From Aricia agestis (taxonomy: Eukaryota; Arthropoda; Insecta; Lepidoptera; Lycaenidae), in the NCBI RefSeq assembly GCF_905147365.1, contig NC_056427.1, forward strand, positions 3,477,001-3,541,000: a DNA stretch of 64,000 nucleotides. The letters run 5' to 3'. Below are positions 54,601-64,000 of the stretch, in pieces; the first letter of the stretch is position 1, and each line of letters begins with the position of its first letter. Under the pieces are notes generated by a model. It ran no database searches. It was not told the origin of the DNA and saw only the letters and a list, made by a program, of their open reading frames with translations. The position numbers were made by a program, and so were the translations under genes.

Positions 54601-56345
54601 GTAACAGACTGACACACACTTTTTGTTTAAAGGTACCTTACATGTACTAATATAACTTTATAGTTTATTCTAACAAAATGTTATCTTTATGTACCCATAA
54701 TATTATGATTGTTCTCATAATACGTCTTATACCTAATATTATGTTACTTGCATTTTTTTATGTAAATATTATTAATCCAAAATCTAATGTATTACAAGTG
54801 TGTGTGATGTTATGTAAAAACGAGTCATTACACGTGACGTGATCGAAAATTCGTAAGGAGAGTGGACCACTGCACCGGAAAGGTGAAGTTTTTTTTAACG
54901 AAATAAGAAAGCAAACGAGCAAACGGGTCACCTGATAGAAAGCAACTACCGTCGCCCATGGACACTCGCAACATCAGAAGAGCTGCAGATGCGTTGCCGG
55001 CCTTTTAAGAAGGAATACGCTCTCTTCTTGAGGGTTTGCAGGTCGTATAGGTCCGGAAAGTATACCAATGATGACGCCAGCAAATCCGTTGCGCTAAAAT
55101 TCGTTCATCCCGAGCATCGTTCATTTTTCCGGGATAAAAAGTGTTCTATGTCCTTTCTCGGGACTCAAAGTATCTCCATAGCAAATTTCTGCAGAATCGG
55201 TTCAGCGGTTTGGGCGTGAAGATGTTAAACAGACGGACAGAAAGACAGACAGACAGACACACTTTCGCATTTATAATATTATTTATATTGGATAACCTCT
55301 GCCTACCCTAAATCAATGTGTTATTAAAATCGGTCCATTAGTTTCGGAGTCATCCAAACAAACAAACAGAATAGTTATTAAATATTAGCACATAATATTA
55401 GACATACCGACAGAAAAATATTTGTTATTACTTATTAGCATAATGACACGTTTTCGGACATTCATGACCACAATACAAATATACGCAGTAGCATAACTCT
55501 GCTACGTTATTAAAATTCTTAGCAGAAATTATAAACAACTTGATACTGAATTTTATTCGCGACATATCTTTCTATTCTCAGTTTAAGTTTTGTTGTAAAT
55601 ATTTCAACAAAATATGTAAGTCGCCTAAAATAATGTGTCATTATATTTTTTATTTCATTTTTAACACGTGACGTTATAATTGGTAACGTTATTAAATAAA
55701 GGCGTAAATTTCGCTCCATTTTCTACAATTTCCACAGATTTTTTGTTTCTATTGGTCGCAACGTAATGTTATATAGCCTAGACCCTAAACCCTACCTCGA
55801 TAAATGGACTGTTTAATACAAAAATAACTGTTCAATTCAAACCAGTAGTTCCTGAGATTAGCGCGATAAAAAATCAGCGCTTTATAACTTTTTGGAAATT
55901 CTACACTTTTAATGCGAATGGGCGTAAGTGTCTAAACACACTTGGCCGAAGTTACGCGGCGTAAATTCCGTATGATTACGACCGGAATGTATTTTAAATT
56001 ACCGATGACACACTATTCCGTCGCGTTCCGTCGGTATTTTGTATGCGTTTGACATTGCGGACTTAATCATGCGGAATTCACGCCGCGTAACTTTGGCCTA
56101 GTGTGTTTAGACACTAAGTCTTATTTGAACCACAGTGTAAATAGATATTTACACTGTGTTTGAACGGTCTGTTATCATTATACTACGGTCTAGGTCCATA
56201 CCTCCTCTTCGATCCACGTTTTGGTGTCTACTCTCTCGTTCTTGGGCGTAGCATGCCACTCCCCTGTGATATCTTCTATCAGGTCTGGTAGAATGTCTAT
56301 ATCGCTGCAAGCCAAGCTGTTGCTTCTCCTTCTATGTCCTGTGGG
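42634..56345 (-). CDS. Transporter gene C: SLC36/PAT-like amino acid transporter
   Basis: Exons on the minus strand are 56345-56202, 50935-50787, 50505-50361, 49734-49604, 48257-48022, 47486-47289, 45894-45789, 44535-44322 and 42828-42634 (stop TAA). Splice sites are canonical and the joined 1518 nt are open (505 residues). From the 145-bp exon on, lengths equal those of gene B except 214 instead of 217. The protein starts with two soluble exons: the first (48 codons, phase 0 at both ends, no Met) is basic then acidic, and the second ends near NYDFQRQRSESKQR, the same position as in genes A and B. TM1 has the diverged core GGSVLAIH. Further landmarks are GVCCVYQ (TM3), PIENNMKNPEK, GYWRYGEDS, FWTPFNMVWHYL and WENPGLGK. 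The N-terminus is incomplete. An amino acid/proton transport role is inferred from the family. Introns are long and full of SINEs and MITEs. Confidence 0.9.
42950..43310 (+). mobile_element. tRNA-derived SINE (SINE-B) with target duplication
   Basis: The tRNA-like head has box A (gtggtctagtggtatagag) and box B (gggttcgattccc), followed by a conserved body and an attatt end. ttgctggtgctg occurs on both sides (42932 and 43309). It lies in the last intron of gene C. Confidence 0.87.
44569..44835. mobile_element. Foldback MITE (gtgtaacaaaaataagtg), best-preserved copy
   Basis: Left tacagtgtgtaacaaaaata and right atttttgttacaccctgta are inverted, flanked by TA. The interior arms gttcactgtgaaagtagcag are inverted as well. 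It lies 35 bp from the gene C exon 44322-44535, in the upstream intron. Confidence 0.83.
44931..45368 (+). repeat. Long copy of the ccgtaccc / ttggccgatt repeat
   Basis: It starts tagggttccgtacccaaag, contains tccgtctgtctcc and taagggggctaccatac, and ends ctcgcacttggccgattt. Confidence 0.82.
46218..46310. repeat. 13-bp tandem repeat (taaatgtaggtgg)
   Basis: Seven to eight degenerate copies of aaatg(t/c)aggtggct lie in an intron of gene C. Confidence 0.8.
47071..47234. repeat. GC-rich hairpin with ccgccac repeats
   Basis: The left arm gcgtctctcagacagatgcg...ggtggcggtgacgg pairs with the right arm ending cgcgtctgtctgggagacgc. It lies 55 bp downstream of the gene C donor at 47289. Confidence 0.75.
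47870..48001 (-). mobile_element. Helitron-like fragment beside a gene C donor
   Basis: It contains agtatcctatgtcctttccc and caaagtatctccacaccgaa. It ends about 20 bp from the exon boundary at 48022. Confidence 0.65.
48310..48675 (+). mobile_element. tRNA-derived SINE (SINE-B), second copy
   Basis: It shares head, body and 3' end with 42950-43310. It lies in the gene C intron upstream of the 236-bp exon. A fragment of the body is at 47575-47670 (inverted). Confidence 0.87.
51101..51500. repeat. 29-bp minisatellite with 58-bp higher-order pattern
   Basis: About 14 units of acatccatccatacttcaat + acttgtgaa alternate in part with acatacatccatgcttcaat + acttgtgaa. One unit is short (cttcgaaac). 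The array lies in the long gene C intron. Confidence 0.93.
51775..52124. mobile_element. MITE with gtgcggccg ends and nested arms
   Basis: The inner arms ttctgatcagaaacagttgaa (first 20 bases shared) and the complement near 52080-52100 are inverted. The outer words gtgcggccg match on both sides. Confidence 0.65.
52243..52509. mobile_element. Foldback MITE (gtgtaacaaaaataagtg)
   Basis: Both ends are present (acagggtgtaacaaaaataa and ttatttttgttacacactgt). Confidence 0.82.
53125..53990 (+). pseudogene. Dead mariner transposase, split by a MITE
   Basis: The order is part of the DNA-binding region with the linker HRSGRP (about 53165), PHELTERNLMNR after a frameshift near 53340, the first catalytic region TGVEKWITYD (Asp replaced by Val at about 53438), then a deletion, then YSPDLALSDFQLFRSL (53530-53585). 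After an inserted element (53610-53895) the C-terminal FLYSNGIMSL appears at about 53950-53980. These are signatures of mariner (IS630-Tc1-mariner) transposases. Deletion, frameshift and loss of the first catalytic Asp make it inactive. Confidence 0.88.
53610..53895. mobile_element. TTAA-type MITE inside the mariner
   Basis: The ends ataaagttaatatacctagcg and its complement (cgctaggtatattaa..ctttat) define the element. The same family is at 36014-36304 and 63630-63875. The mariner reading resumes on the far side. Confidence 0.8.
54119..54489. mobile_element. MITE with acagggtgcaattaaacctt ends
   Basis: The right end is the complement (aaggtttaattgcatcctgt). The centre is strongly GC-rich (54270-54365). 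TA flanks the left end. Confidence 0.82.
54889..55062 (-). pseudogene. LINE 3' end, inverted
   Basis: The tail and the last codons (TFKKR-like, reading tcttgagggtttgcaggtcg) are present, cut off and joined to a Helitron-like copy (55065-55285, inverted). Confidence 0.7.
55926..56117. mobile_element. MITE with aagtgtctaaacacacttgg ends
   Basis: The left arm continues gttacgcggcgtaaattccg and the right arm is its complement. It lies 85 bp downstream of the donor of the first gene C exon. Confidence 0.82.
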
Positions 56346-57749
56346 CTGGAAGAAGAATAAAGAAGATACTTAGAAGTAAACATTCAGCTGAAGTAAAATT
56401 ACGTCAGTTTTTAAAAATCCTGTCCTTTAAATCTTATAAATGTGAAAGTGTGTCTGTCTATTGCCTAATTCTTTGAATTTTTTTTGATAGAAGCTCATGT
56501 TTTGAGGATAGCGGCTAGCTCACTAAGATAGTGAATATCATATAGCATAATATTAAATATTATTATCACGCAGAAAAACGACGCGAGCCTTCACAAAGCT
56601 CGGCTTTTAGCTAGTAAATATTTATGAATACCTATCATATTAACAAACATTATATTCAACAATTTATGCAATCTATTTCTTTGATTTGATCAGGTAATAA
56701 TATTATCTAACAGTAATCATCATCATCATTCTGTTGAAATTAAAAACTTGTATGAGTAGGTACTTTACATAATAGTTTAAGAGATTCCAATCGTACAACG
56801 GGAGTTTTCTGTGGTCTTTTTGAGAAATGTTTGGTCAGGCACTTGAACACGTACTAAAAATTTCATTAAGTTCAAGAGGACTTTAATTACTAACACACGA
56901 ATAGAAGATATTTTCCTCATTTTAGCAAATAAAACCTAGTCTGCTATATTATCACAAGCAATAAAACAATTATTTTATTAAAACAAACACATTTAACGTA
57001 TGGTACAATAAAGGTAATATAGTGTTACGGTATTACCTTATGGACACAGTTATCAGGTCTAAATTAAAACACGTAAACACGATAACAAATAAACGGTAAA
57101 CATGTAAACAAACATTGGACCTTTCTAGAAGGTTCGAGTATGTACTTGCGCACCTCATGCCATCTAGTATTGAGTAGGGGATTTATGTTGCCTGTGCTCT
57201 CTCGGTAAGATTCGCTGGATTGTCGCTAGATGGCACCACGTGTCCGTATACCATGTACCGTAACAATAGTATTTAATATAAATAAATATATAAAAGCTTT
57301 TGAAATCAAATTCGTACAACACAGATACGAATTCTACCTGTAAATGCTACTGCACTGTTCTGCTCACTAAAGTTGTATAAAATGAAGTAAGGTTTTCTAA
57401 AATCGTATGTGCTTGAGCATTTTTAGCATTACGGACTACTGATAATATTTATACTGTGTTTAATCTGTGCAAAACGATGCGCAAAATATACTAAATGGTG
57501 GCAAACATAACTAAAAATAATAAAACGTAATAAATTTGAAAACAATAATTAAAAATATATTATAATATATGTTTTTCAAAGTTAATTCTTACTATTAAAA
57601 ATACAAATGTAACAAAATTTAAAATCTGATAAAGCGAAAGTTATATTTCCTGATTCAAAGTGATAGCAAAGTTGCACGTGAAACTTAAATGTGTCAAAAT
57701 AATTTAATTAATAAACAATAAAAATATCATAAAAAGTTTACATTCTGCC

Positions 57750-58225
57750 GATATCCGATAAGTGATAAGTGAACTTAATAAATATAAAAGTAGCTTTTGA
57801 AAAAAGTTATTTTTTTAAAATCCTGTAAACAAATCGAAATTTAAAAATAAATGATAAGTTATAACTTATAACTGAAGGAAACAATGAACATATACAAAGT
57901 ATAAAGTTTAACAATAACGGCTGTTAAAGTTTTATTTCTTCTAAACGAGCAATAACTGAAAAATATGATGGAAAAATGATAAGTGAACTTTATAAAAATA
58001 TGTATCAAAAAATTGATATAAAAGTTTAATTTCACTGAAATGTAAGCAATAAACTGATAACTCATAACTGAGTGAACTTAAAAAATATGAAAATTGACAA
58101 AAATATTTTTTTTATTTTAAGTTTTTAATTCCTGTAGTAACAATAACAACAACTGAAAAGTATGTGATAAGTGATAACTGATAAGTGTTAAGAGATACAA
58201 GTGATAAGTGAACTTACAAAATGCG
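57750..58225. repeat. Degenerate array of gataagtgaactta words
   Basis: gataagtgaactta-like words followed by ataaatataaaa occur near 57762, 57975, 58065 and 58200, with extra gataag(t/c)gata runs between. Confidence 0.5.
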
Positions 58226-60196
58226 CCGTCATTTTGGTACATCATCCACACAACCTTATCTCACTGTTGACGTTAAAAAACTAGTTGTCGTAACCTTGCC
58301 GTAAAGTCACAACGAAAATAAAACTTGACATCACAATACTTGATTTGAGATTGGCGAGTTTTGGAGGTGTGTTTTCCTGAGAATAAATCAGACTGATGAT
58401 GATTATGATCTCCTAAAGTCAGTAGCGAAGATTCGTCTAAAATAAAAAAGACAAAAAAAAATAAGCTTTGCTTTCATGAAACATAAAGTTAAAATTTTCA
58501 AAAATTACATGATAAATGATAACAATACTCTCGATCATATTGTCATCCTTAAAAAAATGGAGAGTTTTTTTTATTTTATGAATCATCTTCCGTCGATGGT
58601 GTTGGTCATCCATCCCACAGGGGTACGAGAGTAAAGGAACATAATAAAGAAGAAGGAAGAGTTATCCAATATTTCCAGTTTGATAAATAGGAACTCTGTC
58701 GGTATAAAATAATTTTATTTTCCTAAATTTCTTGGGGGTTTGTGAAGAAGGAGCAGGAAAGGCAGTTCTATATTTTCTTTATTGGAAAATAAATAAGAAC
58801 TTAGAGGTATGACTATGACCTAATAAGGTAATCATTAATATTTTATTAAACCATAACAATTTATTGTCAATTATAAATATGGATGAAATAATACATTCTA
58901 GAATTCTTGTGGACATTATCAAGACGACATTCAAAGAATTCTAAGATATGTTTAGGATTGTATTAACACATACACAGAGAGAAAAACAACAATGAATTGT
59001 ATCTACTCCTGGAGTGCTAACAGAAGATTTAAGGTGGTTAGTGGCTGCCGAAGGGTAGATCTTCCGACCGAGCGAGGTGTTATGCCGTTCTCCGAAACTT
59101 CGATAGCGCGATGCAGGGTACCGCCACATCACTCCCCCCGAAGACCTGTGGTATTCTTCGATGCGCTTGTGTTGTCTAGTTTGGGCCGAAGCTACGCGTG
59201 CAATGACTGAGAGGGACATGTGTGAGCGAGATGAAATCAGCGAGGGAGGACATGAGAGTGCCTGAACCTCAGCAGATTTACATCCGAAGAAATGTTACCA
59301 CAAGTAAAACAGAAAAAAATGCAAAAACATCTTTTCAGGTGTGTGAAATGGTGACGTTTCCTGTGAAATAAAGATACTCTTACTCTTAATTCAAAACCAA
59401 CTTGAATTAAGTTCATTATCAAGACAAAGAGTCTTATTTTAAACAATGATTTAAAATAATACTGAGAAGAGAAATAAACCTGAGTGATGATAATGATGAC
59501 AAGTAACGTGATCTCAATAAAACTAGTTATGATGCCATATAAAATAAAATTATGTTTTTGTAATACAATCGCTTATTTACATTATTTTTTAATTACATCA
59601 TTAATAAACTGACAGAAGTACTTTTGATTTTGTATTCCTTATTCATATTATGTTGACTCTCGATAAGGCTGCTGCTGGACCAGTTGAAAATCGCTAAGTA
59701 ATAAGCTTAGACGTAGTCTTCTATTAATAATAAAAGAAGTTAGACAAATAAGAGAACCATGTAGGAAACCTTGCTATGTGACTGCGGCAAGAGCAGGTTC
59801 GTAGAGAGGAGGGCAATATTTTTGATTATATATTAAAAAAAAAAAGTGTATCCCTTTAGCATACTTTTGAGCCAAAGCTGGCTTGTTGATTTGAATTAAA
59901 GACGTGTCATTAGATACGTTAACTTCAGACGTCAAGAGAGAAAATGCTATCGGTGGCAGTCTCAATAGTTTTGTCCACACTGTGCCTTTTTTCCGTTCGT
60001 CAAGGGCATGCGTTATAGCGCAGTCAACAGCGAACGTGAGGCATGCCCGCGACGCATACCCTCTGACCGTATCCAAAACTTCAAAAAAGACAATATTATT
60101 GGCGTTGCGTTTCTTGACGCATTAAATTATTGAATGCGCCAATATGAAAGTTGATGACGAAAATTGAAGATAAAAGTGCACAGTGGGGACATAGCT

Positions 60197-60452
60197 AATG
60201 GCAGTCTTCTACCATGCGTTTGTCGCTTAATTTTCTAAAACTTAAACGCACTAAAACTTAAACTCTGGAACGAACTGTCACAGTATTTCCGGACCAAAAC
60301 GACCTGCAAATCTTCAGAAAAGAGCGTATTCTTTATTAAAATTCCGGCAACGTACATTCAACTTTTCTGATGTTGCGAGTGTCTATGAGCGACGGTAGTT
60401 GCTTTCCACCAGGTGACCCGTTTGCTCGTTTGCCCCCTAATTTTATAAAAAA
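60197..60452 (+). pseudogene. LINE 3' end
   Basis: It includes a LWNEL codon run, a truncated C-terminus and the tail ttgctttccaccaggtgacc...cgtttgccccctaatttt. Confidence 0.7.
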
Positions 60453-61333
60453 ATGTGTGGATGGAGCTTTGGTAACAATGGGTTATAGGAACATAAAAAC
60501 ACTTAGATTTTGTTTTGTTCATTTTAGCAAATAGATAGCGATAAATCGATAATACATCATATTAATTTCCAATAGAATTGAATGCGCCAAAACGAAAGTT
60601 GAATGAAAGAAGATGAAAGATGAAGACGAAAATTGAAGACGAAAGCGCATAGTGTGGACATAGCTATTGTTTTGTTTATCTACATTCAAGTAGGTCACAT
60701 TGAAAAAGGAAGTAAAAAGTTGGACCATTCATGAAACCTTGTAGGACACCTTCATTAATTAGGGCTCACTCACCTTAAACACTTGTTACCGGTTTTCGAC
60801 CATGTAATCATTATGCCTTTCAATAGAGGGAAATTAAAAATAATGATTACAATACGGAAACAACCATCTATACATTGTAACCTGTAAATGTTACAAGGTG
60901 TAGAAAGCTTTACATAATATATCATCTCTAGCCTAGTTTTGTTCTATTTAATCTATTGATTAAGCATACAATATTTTTTGTCATGCTGTTCTTTTTATTC
61001 CTACCTAACATTATATAGACAAGATTTTTACAATAAATGTTTTGTTTTCTTTATTTTTTTAAAGCTCTTCTTCATTTCCCATTGAAATATTAATTACTTT
61101 ATTCGAAAAATCTTTATTGTCACGAGTCATTACTTATATTGACTTCTATTGTTGCAGTATCACTCAATTCGAGGACTGGATCATTATTGAAATAATGTTT
61201 TATGCAGAAACAAGAAGTAATAAATATAAAATAGATAGCATATTTCACCCTATTTTTCGTAAAGCAACGAACCGAATGTTATACAAAATGAGACCATTAA
61301 AAATAAGGAAGTGGTTTTCTAACATAAAAAAAT

Positions 61334-61853
61334 AAAATCAGCCAAGTGCGAGTTGGACTCGCGCACGAAGGGTTGGTTAAGGCCTAAGGGTAATTAAGGG
61401 GAGCCCCCTTTAATTATTTATTTTATTAAAAATTTATCATTAAGTATTAAAGTATAAATACAATTGAAGATTTTGTGAATATTTCAGGTCCTATCTTATG
61501 ACATCATTGATATCGAGAAAGAAAAAAATCACGTTTGTTGTATGGGAGCCCCCCTCAAATATTTAATTTATTTTGTTTTTAGTATTTGTTGTTATAGCGG
61601 CAACAGAAATACGTAATCTGTGAAAATTTCATCTCTCTAGCTATTACGAGTACCGTTCTTGAGTTACAGCCTGAAGACATACAGACAGACAGACAAACAG
61701 ACGGACAGACAGACAGACGGACAGACAGACATATAGACAGACAGACAGACGGACACACAGACAGACGGACAGACAGACGGACAGACAGACATCAAAGTCT
61801 TAGTAATAGGATCCCGTTTTTACCCTTTGGGTACGGAACCCTAATAACTCTCT
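61334..61853 (-). repeat. Long inverted copy of the ccgtaccc / ttggccgatt repeat
   Basis: It reads from cagccaagtgcgagttggac to ttgggtacggaaccct and contains an expanded gacagacagacg minisatellite at 61680-61790. Confidence 0.83.
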
Positions 61854-62087
61854 ATCTCAATTCATCATTATCTATTTGTTAGGGGTCGTACTATATTCGC
61901 ACAGAAATTGTTATAAAAAGTTTAACACTGTGCAACCACTGAACATTCGCGTATACTGGTCCATTTTCTTTGAGATGAAAAATTCCTATGACCTTTTACA
62001 GGGCGCAAAGTGAATTTATGCCCATTAAAATCGATCCACTCTGCATCCTCTATCGATTGTATCACGGGGAGTGCTCTGAGGAATTGT

Positions 62088-62383
62088 TCGGAATCATATC
62101 ATCTGCAACTTTTCGCCATCGTTCCACGCGGAAAACATACCATCCTCATCACCTTGATGAGTGACAGTCTTCCACCGTGCGTTTCTCGTTAAAACTCTGG
62201 AACGAACTGTTACCAGCAGTATTTCCGGACCTATACGACCTGCAAACCTTCAAGAAGAGAGCGTATTCCCTCTTAAAAGGCCGGCAACGCACCTGCAGCT
62301 CTTCTGAGTTGCGAGTGTCCATGGGCGACGGTAGTTGCTTTCCATCAGGTGACCCGTTTGCCCGTTTCATAAAAAAAGCAGTG
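62088..62383 (+). pseudogene. LINE 3' end, best-preserved copy
   Basis: One nearly open frame reads [19 protein letters not shown] and then [18 protein letters not shown], typical of the C-terminal end of a non-LTR retrotransposon ORF. It runs into the tail shared with SINE-A. The clade is not determined. Confidence 0.78.
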
Positions 62384-62879
62384 CAATGTCTGTTCCATAA
62401 AGTTAATATACCTACCGGAATAGAGCAACAATCTCGAGCTGTCAAACGTAAACAAAATCCCACCAAAACATAAAATGTAAAAGAAGCCAAGCAAAATATT
62501 GCATAGCTTTAATACTTCTGTCGTAAAAAGTTTTCAGATCACATTCAAGCCAATCCTTCAACTTATTTTGTAATTTAAATCAACATTCAGTAAATGTTAC
62601 CAATAGATTTCTTTATTTTATAATTATTATAGTGGCTTGGCAATGATCACTAGACAAATAATCAGCGACTAATTGCATTTGTCGGCCACATGCGTCGTTA
62701 CATACTAACACAATATACGCTTGCCATCTGTGTGAGTATGAAATCCTCCAAATATGCAGTTTTGTTTCTCTTGTGCTTCATTTACGACAGAAGTATTAAA
62801 GCTATGCAATATTTTGCTTGGCTTCTTTTACATTTTATGTTTTGGTGGGATTTCATTTCTTTTTTGAAGGTTTTTTTTT

Positions 62880-63293
62880 CTTTTCGGGACCGGGACACGT
62901 GACCCTATTATTAATAAGTCTTCGCTATCTGTCCGTCGGCCATCCGTATGTCACCAGGCTTGATCTTGAGAACCGCCATAGCTAAATAGTTTAAATTTTC
63001 ACAAATTATGTATTTTTGGTGTCGTTATAAAAGCTAATAGTCCAATTAAAATAAAATAAATTATTATTAGGGGGCCTTATACAACAAACACGATTTTTTT
63101 CCCGTTTTTTTGCTCTATATCCGTAATGGTAACAGTAAGGTTTTTGAAATTTCATAAAATTATCAGCTGTGTTTTAACTTTAATAATTAATAATAAAAAT
63201 TAAATAAACTTATTATTTAAAAGGGGCTCCCATACAAATTTACGGTACGGAACCATATGTACGCCAGTCCAACTCGCACTTGGCCGTTTTCAT
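62880..63293 (+). repeat. Copy of the ccgtaccc / ttggccgatt repeat
   Basis: It contains ggggccttatacaacaaaca and aaaggggctcccatacaaat, and ends ccaactcgcacttggccgtt. Confidence 0.75.
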
Positions 63294-63629
63294 AATTTTT
63301 CCTTTCATTGTGAATAAAGATCTATCCGGGTACCAAATTTCAAGGTTCCAAGTCTGCTAGAAGTACCTTAGAATTTTGATGATCTGTAAGTCAGTGAGTG
63401 ACAAAATGTAGTAACTTTGACCATCTGTAACTTTTAAACTATTTATCGACATTTCATGTAATTTGGAGGTTAAGCTAGTTTTAATACTTGCTCCTGGTGA
63501 CCGAAATTCTAAATCCCTATGTTTGTTAACATCGAAGATAAAGGGGGTGTGAAAAAGCCGCGAACCTCTTCGAGAAAAGTATGGTACGGCCGTGCCTTTG
63601 CTAAAAAGCTTGGCTGGGGCACTGCCGTG

Positions 63630-63875
63630 CCCCCAGATTGGTTTTCATCTGTGTGAAAAATATGTGCACGTATACACTTCCACAAGCATGATTGAACATG
63701 AATTCTATGAGATTAAATTGTCAACGTGCGGTACGTGCCGACTGGACGTCAAAAAAAGAGTGCTGCTGTCATGTATCACACGTCTCTTTTTACCACGCAG
63801 TGTTACTGATAGTGACATCTCTCTTGCTCAGGCCTTTGTTTCTCTATTCCGCTACGTATATTAAGTTTATGGTGT
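63630..63875. mobile_element. TTAA-type MITE, third copy (inverted, one end degraded)
   Basis: The body is shared with 36014 and 53610 in the opposite orientation, ending ttccgctacgtatattaagtttat. A short terminal piece of the family is also at 62398-62455. Confidence 0.75.
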
Positions 63876-63993
63876 GTTCACTTCATGTTTTAACGAGATT
63901 AAAGTGGTAATAGACACTAGACAGACACTTTCAAATTAATAATAATATTAGTATGGAAGTAAATAATAGCCATAATTGTATAGCAAAACTTAC

Positions 63994-64000
63994 CCGGAGG
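63994..64000 (-). CDS. Possible exon end at the window edge (donor only)
   Basis: The minus strand reads CCTCCGG followed by gtaagt, a strong donor. Only seven exon bases are visible. It could be the upstream exon that gene C needs, or part of another gene. Confidence 0.35.

Larger units (their letters stand above)
56346..63993. other. Upstream of gene C: repeats and unassigned A+T-rich DNA
   Basis: No exon is recognised. The stretch 57261-58980 has no identified element except degenerate gataagtgaactta words (57750-58220). 58980-59380 holds a GC-rich repeat related to 40990-41262. 60197-60452 and 62088-62383 are LINE tails. Confidence 0.55.

Noticed and set aside
61117..61335. 72-codon open frame
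   Set aside because: A+T-rich, no recognisable domain, no splice signals, ends at a dispersed repeat.

Overview
The window is nuclear DNA from an insect, most likely a moth or butterfly (Lepidoptera). Small exons with canonical GT-AG introns are spread through A+T-rich DNA that is crowded with SINEs, LINE 3' ends, foldback MITEs and Helitron-like repeats of the kind that dominate lepidopteran genomes. There are no prokaryotic operons. The species cannot be read from the sequence.

Four protein-coding genes can be assembled. (1) 5325-8073, minus strand: a three-exon gene for an 837-residue secreted, hydrophilic protein built of degenerate repeats, family unknown. (2) 9036-18878, plus strand: transporter gene A. 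(3) 22317-30088, minus strand: transporter gene B. (4) 42634-56345, minus strand: transporter gene C. A, B and C are paralogous multi-pass transporters of the SLC36/PAT (proton-coupled amino acid transporter) branch of the AAAP superfamily. Their exon lengths and phases are nearly identical: 145, 131, 236, 198, 106, 214-217 and 195-198 bp. In gene A the 236-bp exon is split in two by an extra intron. Every assembled exon series stays open, and each total is a multiple of three. All three begin with a soluble N-terminal exon in phase 0. The first coding exon of B is not found. For A only a candidate Met-only exon at 8609 is proposed. Gene C has an additional 48-codon N-terminal exon and possibly a further exon at the right edge (splice donor at 63994). 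A and B are convergent; B and C are in tandem.

The rest is introns and intergenic DNA filled with transposable elements: a Ty3/gypsy pol fragment nested in another element and in a MITE inside an intron of A; a dead mariner split by a TTAA-flanked MITE inside an intron of C; a SINE family whose 3' tail is the same as that of LINE 3' ends seen here; two copies of a tRNA-headed SINE; Helitron-like families ending in CTAG; and many foldback elements. Several act directly on gene structure: dead tandem copies of a gene A exon fused to a repeat end, a 35-bp minisatellite that multiplies a splice donor of gene B, and a hairpin element whose edge lies 16 nt upstream of a gene A exon.

I see no prokaryotic-type system. 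The most interesting material is the transporter array with its shared non-canonical first membrane helix, the unassigned repeat protein beside it, and the mechanisms that are reshaping exons.
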